DNA of 19,464 nucleotides from Maribacter sp. (GTDB lineage Bacteria > Bacteroidota > Bacteroidia > Flavobacteriales > Flavobacteriaceae), in contig QILY01000042.1 in the NCBI GenBank assembly GCA_003232155.1, forward strand, positions 1 through 19,464. Direction: 5' to 3'. A program made the position numbers and the translations under genes. The notes beneath the pieces are model-generated. The model saw only the letters and a list, made by a program, of their open reading frames with translations, was not told the origin of the DNA and did no database searches. Below, in pieces: positions 15,015 to 19,464 of the stretch; position 1 is the first letter of the stretch, and each line of letters starts with the position of its first letter.

Positions 15015-15044
15015 CGGAATAGATTTTCTAATGCATAATCCGGG
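15015..15044. repeat. Dispersed repeat, copy 2 (30 bp)
   Basis: It matches 9663-9693 with one substitution and one deletion (CGGAATAGATTTTCTAAT, then GCATAA, then TCCGGG). Like copy 1 it lies between convergent genes, here secDF and the GNAT gene. The rest of 14904-15081 shows no gene. Confidence 0.65.
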
Positions 15045-15081
15045 TTGAACCTCCGTAGGCTTTAAGTCCAATGTTTATGGT

Positions 15082-15600
15082 TCATAGTACTATTCTAAAG
15101 ATGTACACCGGGTTGTTATTGTACGTAGTTATAGTGTCTATTTGCATACCGTTTTGTATCGCCACTTTTTGAGAAGGAATATTATCAATATGAATGATAG
15201 AAATTAAAGAAGGTGCCAACTTGTTTTCAGTAGCATGAACTTTACATTTTTGTGCTGCCTCAGAAGCATAGCCATTACCCCAGAACTTAGGCAACAATGA
15301 ATATGCAATTTCCAGTTCTTGTTTACCATCCACTTCTTGCACCAGTAACCCGGCAAGACCTATAAGTTCGTTGGTATTCTTTAATATCAACACTTGTTTG
15401 CCGCCCAATGCATTTTCATACCTATAGAAGGTTCTGTCAAAATCATATTGGCATGCTATTTTAGGTTCTTGGGGCAATCCTGACCAAAACTCTGATGTTC
15501 TTTTGTTCTCATGAAAAGGCAACCAGGCATCAAAATCATAGGTTTTTAATTTTCGAAATAAAAGGCGTTCTGTTTCTTTTCCATCGAGAAGAAAATCCAT
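15082..15600 (-). CDS. GNAT-family N-acetyltransferase (RimJ/RimL-like)
   Basis: This 172-residue cytoplasmic protein should transfer an acetyl group from acetyl-CoA to an amino group; the substrate is unknown. The start TERLLFRKLKTYDFDAW is typical of the Acetyltransf_3 group. The acetyl-CoA pyrophosphate-binding stretch is LLPKFWGNGYASEAA, of the usual Q/R-x-x-G-x-G/A kind with W-G-N-G-Y, and the C-terminal motif B region is IHIDNIPSQKVAIQNGM. GLAGLL and ELEIAYSL supply the central strands. Length and motifs are complete. It is the last gene of the minus-strand cluster, only five bases after the stop of the DUF192 gene, so it is probably co-transcribed with it. Confidence 0.9.
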   Translation of the reverse strand: MDFLLDGKETERLLFRKLKTYDFDAWLPFHENKRTSEFWSGLPQEPKIACQYDFDRTFYRYENALGGKQVLILKNTNELIGLAGLLVQEVDGKQELEIAYSLLPKFWGNGYASEAAQKCKVHATENKLAPSLISIIHIDNIPSQKVAIQNGMQIDTITTYNNNPVYIFRIVL

Positions 15601-15605
15601 CTGAA

Positions 15606-16094
15606 TTATAATTTTTTGAACACTACTTTATCGCCAACTTCCAATGACCATTTTTGGATCAGGCCGGCGTTGACTTCTAAAACATATTGAATAGGGACTT
15701 GTGATGGCAGTCCGTCTTCAGTATAAGGTTCCGCATTTTCTTGAAAACTGGCAATGGTCAAATTTGACTTGATGTAGATAATATCTAACGGAAATTCAGT
15801 ATTCTTCATATAGAAAGAATGCATTTGCTCGTCTTTGAAAATGAACAGCATGCCTTGGTTATCTTGCATACTTTTACGGTACATCAAGCCCGTTTGCGTT
15901 TCATATTCAGATTCAGCTATTTCAATATTCAGTGTAGTGATAATCGTATCAACTTTCTGTTTGTGTATGGTGAGCTCCCCCTCTTTTTTAAAGGTAATAG
16001 GCTCAGTTTTTATTGCTTTTTTAGCTTCTTCTTTACAAGCCTGTAAGGTTAAAAAACCTATAGAAAAGTATATGATATATTTTACAAACTTCAT
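15606..16094 (-). CDS. DUF192-family lipoprotein
   Basis: From the ATG at 16094 the protein has 162 residues. MKFVKYIIYFSIGFLTLQAC is a lipoprotein signal peptide with lipobox LQAC, Cys at position 20. An ATG at 16109 adds five residues (MLYLI) and is less likely, as MKF starts the usual charged n-region. The mature part holds the DUF192 domain: IEIAESEYETQTGLMYRKSM, then GMLFIFKDEQMHSFYMKNTEFPLDIIYI, then YVLEVNAGLIQKWSLEVGDKVVF. The function of DUF192 is unknown; such proteins are usually exported. It follows lgt by 32 bases and precedes the GNAT gene by five, indicating one operon. It is itself a predicted substrate of the neighbouring Lgt enzyme. Confidence 0.9.
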   Translation of the reverse strand: MKFVKYIIYFSIGFLTLQACKEEAKKAIKTEPITFKKEGELTIHKQKVDTIITTLNIEIAESEYETQTGLMYRKSMQDNQGMLFIFKDEQMHSFYMKNTEFPLDIIYIKSNLTIASFQENAEPYTEDGLPSQVPIQYVLEVNAGLIQKWSLEVGDKVVFKKL

Positions 16095-16126
16095 TATGAG
16101 GTATAGCATTAAACTATTTACTGTTA

Positions 16127-17086
16127 CTACTTACTGATCGATGGTCTGAACATAAAGTACAGCCCAACCAGAATAAAAGGAATGCTAAGCCACTGCCCGG
16201 TCGATAATAAGCCCAGCGATTCTTCAAAACCACCTTGGCTTTTCTTTACATATTCTACAAAGAAACGAACGGTCCATAAGAGTACTAAAAACAAACCGAA
16301 TAAATAACCAGCTTTGTTTTTCTTATCCGTTTTCCAGTAGAGGTAGTATAAAATTGCAAACACAAAAATATAGCAAAAACCTTCATAAAGTTGTGCTGGG
16401 TGTCTATAGGGTATATCGGCTAAATATTGCGAAAATTCAGGATTGGTCTCAATGGCATCATAAGCAGCGTTCAGTGATTTTTCTTTGGTAACGCCTAATG
16501 CTTTTGAAGGGTGCAAATCATCAGAATCGCGTATAAATTTGGTTGCGAAAATGAATGATTCTTCAACAGGTTTTCCGTTAATTTCTGAATTGAAAAAATT
16601 CCCCAATCTTACACAGAAGGCACCTATGGATACTGGAATAACTATTCTGTCAAGTATCCAAAGTACTTTAAAATCTTTGAATTTGCGTACGTATAAGAAC
16701 ATGCCTATAATTATTCCAATAGCAGCACCATGGCTTGCTAAACCTGTAAAACCAGTAAATTCATATCCTTCAATAAAACCTAAAAGAGTGCTGTTCGCTC
16801 TTTCTCTAATGGGTAATAATATCTCTAATATATGATCCTGATAATAGGCCCAGTCATAAAAAAATACATGGCCTAAGCGAGCACCCAACATTGTGGCTAA
16901 AACGGTATAAATGAAAAGAGAATCTAATTGCTCTACAGTTCTTTTTTCATTTGTAAAGATGCGCTTCATTATGTACCATCCTAGGGCGAAAGCAGTAATC
17001 CAAAGTAAGTTGTAATATTTGATTTGTAATGGTCCTAGACTGAAAAGTGTTTCGTTCGGATTCCAGATAATTCCTAAAAAGTGCAT
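16127..17086 (-). CDS. lgt: Prolipoprotein diacylglyceryl transferase
   Basis: Lgt transfers diacylglycerol from phosphatidylglycerol to the lipobox Cys of prolipoproteins in the inner membrane, the first step of lipoprotein maturation. The 319-residue protein is strongly hydrophobic with about seven membrane segments. Family landmarks are present: GARLGHVFFY (68-77), TGLASHGAAIG with H119, the Lgt signature region RLGNFFNSEINGK (R160, N163), YRHPAQLYEG and a late LLSTGQWLSIPFI. The usual Gly before the signature Arg is replaced by Val, as I would expect in flavobacterial forms. A hydrophilic loop of about 50 residues (around 185-230) lengthens the protein compared with E. coli. It lies between the broken yidD and the DUF192 lipoprotein gene. 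Confidence 0.95.
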   Translation of the reverse strand: MHFLGIIWNPNETLFSLGPLQIKYYNLLWITAFALGWYIMKRIFTNEKRTVEQLDSLFIYTVLATMLGARLGHVFFYDWAYYQDHILEILLPIRERANSTLLGFIEGYEFTGFTGLASHGAAIGIIIGMFLYVRKFKDFKVLWILDRIVIPVSIGAFCVRLGNFFNSEINGKPVEESFIFATKFIRDSDDLHPSKALGVTKEKSLNAAYDAIETNPEFSQYLADIPYRHPAQLYEGFCYIFVFAILYYLYWKTDKKNKAGYLFGLFLVLLWTVRFFVEYVKKSQGGFEESLGLLSTGQWLSIPFILVGLYFMFRPSISK

Positions 17087-17161
17087 GTAAATTTATTTTG
17101 ATAGGCTAAGATAAGTATTTACACCTTTGGAATTTGGATTTTTCTTAATGAAAATTTCAAT

Positions 17162-17367
17162 TTAAGGCACAGGGTCATACCCTTTGCCTCCCCATGGGTT
17201 GCAGCTAAATATACGTTTAATGGCTAGCCAACCTCCCTTAAAAATACCGTGTTTCTTTAAAACTTCTAAGGTGTACTGAGAGCATGTTGGAGAATAGCGA
17301 CAGGTTGCTGGAGTATAGGGAGAAATGGCAACTTGATAGAACCGTAAGCTATCAGTATTTTTTTCAT
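17162..17367 (-). pseudogene. yidD: YidD membrane-insertion factor, frame broken near the start
   Basis: The minus strand encodes a clear YidD body of 61 residues: LRFYQVAISPYTPATCRYSP, then TCSQYTLEVLKKHGIFKGGW, then LAIKRIFSCNPWGGKGYDPV and a last P before TAA at 17162-17164. YidD is a small peripheral membrane protein linked to insertion of membrane proteins. The body frame has no ATG, GTG or TTG before an in-frame stop at 17372-17374. The expected start MKKILIA is present (ATG at 17365-17367) but in another frame. Joining the two needs an indel: either one base more in the A-run (17358-17364), or loss of several codons after MKKILIA, where relatives have a hydrophobic PF..LI stretch. It sits between cysS and lgt, the usual flavobacterial position. 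A sequencing error is possible. Confidence 0.8.
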
Positions 17368-17487
17368 GCGATTACTATTTATTTTTCATTCCCACCTTTC
17401 GTCTTCGCTCAAAGTAAACTCCAGTGGCAATCTTTATATGCTATGGACTTCATCATAGTAACTTGAATATGGAAAGACAAAATTTTT

Positions 17488-18963
17488 TTAAGACAGGCTA
17501 AAAGTAGTACCCTCTTTACCATCTTTTAATTGAATGCCCATATCTGTCAATTGATCTCTGATTTTATCCGACGTAGCAAAATCTTTATTGTTACGGGCTT
17601 CTTTACGTAGTTCAATTAAAAGCTCTACTACACCTGATAGTTTATCAGAATCATCTGTACTATCGTTCTTGTTTTCTAATCCTAATACATCAAATATAAA
17701 AGCATGTAAAGTAGCTTGTACGGCTTCTTTATCTTCTTGGGTAAGCGTTGCTTTGCCTTCTTTTACAAGGTTGATGTGTTTTACGGCATCGAACAATTTA
17801 GCAATTAGGATAGGTGTATTGAAATTATCGTTCATGGCATCATAACATTGCTGTTTCCATCCCGTTACATCAAAATCTGATTTTCCTCCTGTTTCAATGT
17901 TCTTTATAGATTCAACAGCATCCATCAATTTATTAAATCCTTTTTCCGAGGCCAAAAGAGCATCGTTGCTTAAATCTAAAATGCTGGTATAATGCGCTTG
18001 CATCATAAAAAAACGAACTACTGATGGTGAAAACGCTTTGCTGAGTATTTCATTATCACCAGTGAATATTTCACCGGGCAGAATGTTATTACCCGTTGAT
18101 TTTGCCATTTTTTTGCCATTCATCGTAAGCATATTGGCATGCAACCAATAATTAACGGGAGATTGGCCGGTACTGGCTTCTGATTGGGCTATTTCACATT
18201 CGTGGTGCGGAAATTTCAAATCCATTCCACCCCCATGAATATCAAAAGTTTCACCTAAATATTTGGTGCTCATTGCGGTACATTCCAAATGCCAACCGGG
18301 GAAACCATCGCCCCAAGGTGAAGGCCAGCGCATAATATGCTGGGGCTCCGCTTTTTTCCATAAGGCGAAATCTTGCGGACTTTTTTTCTCCTCTTGGGCA
18401 GTGAGTTCGCGTGTATTAGTAATCATGTCTTCTAATTTACGACCGCTCAACTTGCCATATTCATTAGTTTCGTTGAATTTGGCAACATCAAAATAGACTG
18501 ACCCATTGGCTTCATAAGCATATCCTTTTTGAAGAATATCCTTTATGGTTTCTATCTGCTCTATAATATGGCCCGTTGCCGTAGGTTCTATACTCGGGGG
18601 TAAAAAATTGAACTGTTGAAGAATGTTATGAAAATCAACAGTGTACCGCTGTACAACCTCCATAGGTTCTAACTGCTCTAAACGTGCTTTTTTAGCAATT
18701 TTGTCCTCCCCGTCTTCAGCATCATCTACCAAATGGCCAGCATCTGTAATATTTCGGACATATCTTACTTTATAGCCCAAATGTTTTAAATATCGAAATA
18801 TCATATCAAAAGACATGAAAGTTCGGCAATTGCCTAAATGTACATTGCTATAGACTGTAGGACCACACACGTACATGCCTACATGGCCTTTATTTATAGG
18901 TCTGAAAATTTCTTTTTTACCAGAAAGGGAATTGTATATTTTTAAGCTTTGTTGCAATTGCAT
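17488..18963 (-). CDS. cysS: Cysteinyl-tRNA synthetase
   Basis: This class I enzyme charges tRNA-Cys. It has 491 residues, in the usual range. The Rossmann core starts YVCGPTVYSNVHLGN, with zinc ligand C33 and the HIGH-type motif HLGN at 42-45. Further zinc ligands lie in GWHLECTAMS and FPHHECEIAQSE. The KMSKS loop reads KMAKSTGN. The C-terminal part has the DALR-type helices and tRNA-contacting region (DAMNDNFNTPILIAKLFD, then RKEARNNKDFATSDKIRDQL). All core motifs are present. It starts 15 bases after the folE stop, so both are probably in one transcript that continues toward yidD, lgt and the two genes beyond. Confidence 0.97.
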   Translation of the reverse strand: MQLQQSLKIYNSLSGKKEIFRPINKGHVGMYVCGPTVYSNVHLGNCRTFMSFDMIFRYLKHLGYKVRYVRNITDAGHLVDDAEDGEDKIAKKARLEQLEPMEVVQRYTVDFHNILQQFNFLPPSIEPTATGHIIEQIETIKDILQKGYAYEANGSVYFDVAKFNETNEYGKLSGRKLEDMITNTRELTAQEEKKSPQDFALWKKAEPQHIMRWPSPWGDGFPGWHLECTAMSTKYLGETFDIHGGGMDLKFPHHECEIAQSEASTGQSPVNYWLHANMLTMNGKKMAKSTGNNILPGEIFTGDNEILSKAFSPSVVRFFMMQAHYTSILDLSNDALLASEKGFNKLMDAVESIKNIETGGKSDFDVTGWKQQCYDAMNDNFNTPILIAKLFDAVKHINLVKEGKATLTQEDKEAVQATLHAFIFDVLGLENKNDSTDDSDKLSGVVELLIELRKEARNNKDFATSDKIRDQLTDMGIQLKDGKEGTTFSLS

Positions 18964-18978
18964 TGTATGCTAAAATGA

Positions 18979-19464
18979 TTAGAAGTTGGTTTCTAAGTTG
19001 ATGTAGTCTAAGAATTCCCGCCGCACAGCTTCATCTTTGAACTTACCGCCATATTCAGCGGTCACGGTACTACTTTCAATATCTCGTATCCCTCTTGAAT
19101 TGACACATAAATGTTTGGCATCAATAACACAGGCCACATCATCGGTGCCCAATACTTTTTGTAACTCTCTGACCACTTGAATGTTCAGACGCTCTTGTAC
19201 TTGAGGTCTTTTTGCATAATAATCTACAATACGATTCATTTTTGAAAGCCCCACTACGGTACCATTAGAAATATAAGCGATGTGAGCCCTTCCAATAATA
19301 GGTAATAAATGATGCTCACAAGTAGAGTATAGCGTAATGTTCTTTTCGACTAACATTTCACCGTATTTGTACTTGTTCTTAAAAGTTGAGGATTTTGGTT
19401 TTCTTTTAGGATGAAGTCCGCTGAAAATCTCTTTTACAAACATTTTAGATACCCGGTCCGGAGT
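18979..19464 (-). CDS. folE: GTP cyclohydrolase I (partial, 5' end beyond window)
   Basis: FolE converts GTP to dihydroneopterin triphosphate, the entry to folate (and pterin) synthesis. The visible part has about 161 residues; the frame stays open to the window edge with TPDRVSK before the internal Met at 19443, and TP.RV.KM is conserved inside FolE, so the true start lies outside and the Met at 19443 is not the start. Zinc ligands are seen in YSTCEHHLLP (Cys, His) and KHLCVNSRGI (Cys). GRAHIAYISNGTVVGLSK and RPQVQERLNIQV are also family landmarks. The C-terminus is complete. It is the first visible gene of the minus-strand cluster. Confidence 0.95.
   Translation of the reverse strand, partial: TPDRVSKMFVKEIFSGLHPKRKPKSSTFKNKYKYGEMLVEKNITLYSTCEHHLLPIIGRAHIAYISNGTVVGLSKMNRIVDYYAKRPQVQERLNIQVVRELQKVLGTDDVACVIDAKHLCVNSRGIRDIESSTVTAEYGGKFKDEAVRREFLDYINLETNF

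Noticed and set aside
15042..15051. GGGTTGAACC resembling a tRNA T-arm
   Set aside because: No acceptor, D or anticodon stem can be built around it, and it borders a dispersed repeat.
17284..17466. Plus-strand open frame opposite yidD
   Set aside because: It is a shadow of the conserved minus-strand YidD body.

Overview
The window looks like a low-GC chromosomal segment from a marine member of the Flavobacteriaceae (Bacteroidota), probably near Maribacter, Zobellia or Arenibacter. The genus is an inference; the family assignment rests on several points. Starts lack Shine-Dalgarno sequences, several promoters carry the Bacteroidota -7 box TAnnTTTG, SecD and SecF are fused, the order is gyrB-mdh-secDF, and a folE-cysS-yidD-lgt cluster is present. 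No phage, plasmid, CRISPR or complete insertion sequence is visible. The content is mostly housekeeping, with repeat-rich intergenic regions.

Layout. Bases 1-2490 hold the tail of a possible upstream gene and two tandem paralogous OmpA-domain exported proteins (+). Bases 2558-4224 hold a cold-shock protein with its promoter and terminator, a NYN ribonuclease-like protein with a likely C-terminal LOTUS domain, and a small exported protein of unknown function (all +). A 106-bp inverted-repeat element follows, then a DUF2911 exported protein (-). Asparagine synthetase asnB (+) starts divergently from it. After asnB come a second, 170-bp inverted-repeat element starting at the asnB stop codon, a structured non-coding stretch ending in a strong terminator, and gyrB (+). 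Between gyrB and mdh lie a decayed signal-peptide gene, a dispersed 31-bp repeat, a 36-bp perfect palindrome, a small lipoprotein gene (-), a GC-richer block and an 11-unit heptamer tandem repeat. Then come mdh and secDF (+), each with a recognisable promoter and terminator.

The right end (15082-19464) is a minus-strand cluster read as folE (cut by the window edge), cysS, yidD, lgt, a DUF192 lipoprotein and a GNAT acetyltransferase. Spacing is tight between folE and cysS and from lgt through GNAT. The yidD reading frame is broken near its start. Lgt would lipidate lipoproteins such as the DUF192 protein next to it, and SecDF drives export of the many signal-peptide proteins here.

The most notable observations are not a new enzymatic system. 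They are (1) two short inverted-repeat elements with TACCAA/TTGGTA ends, each flanked by a 3-bp direct repeat, plus a solo half-copy, two of the three starting exactly at a stop codon; (2) a broken yidD; (3) a frameshifted signal-peptide remnant next to a dispersed repeat; and (4) a possible small RNA between asnB and gyrB.
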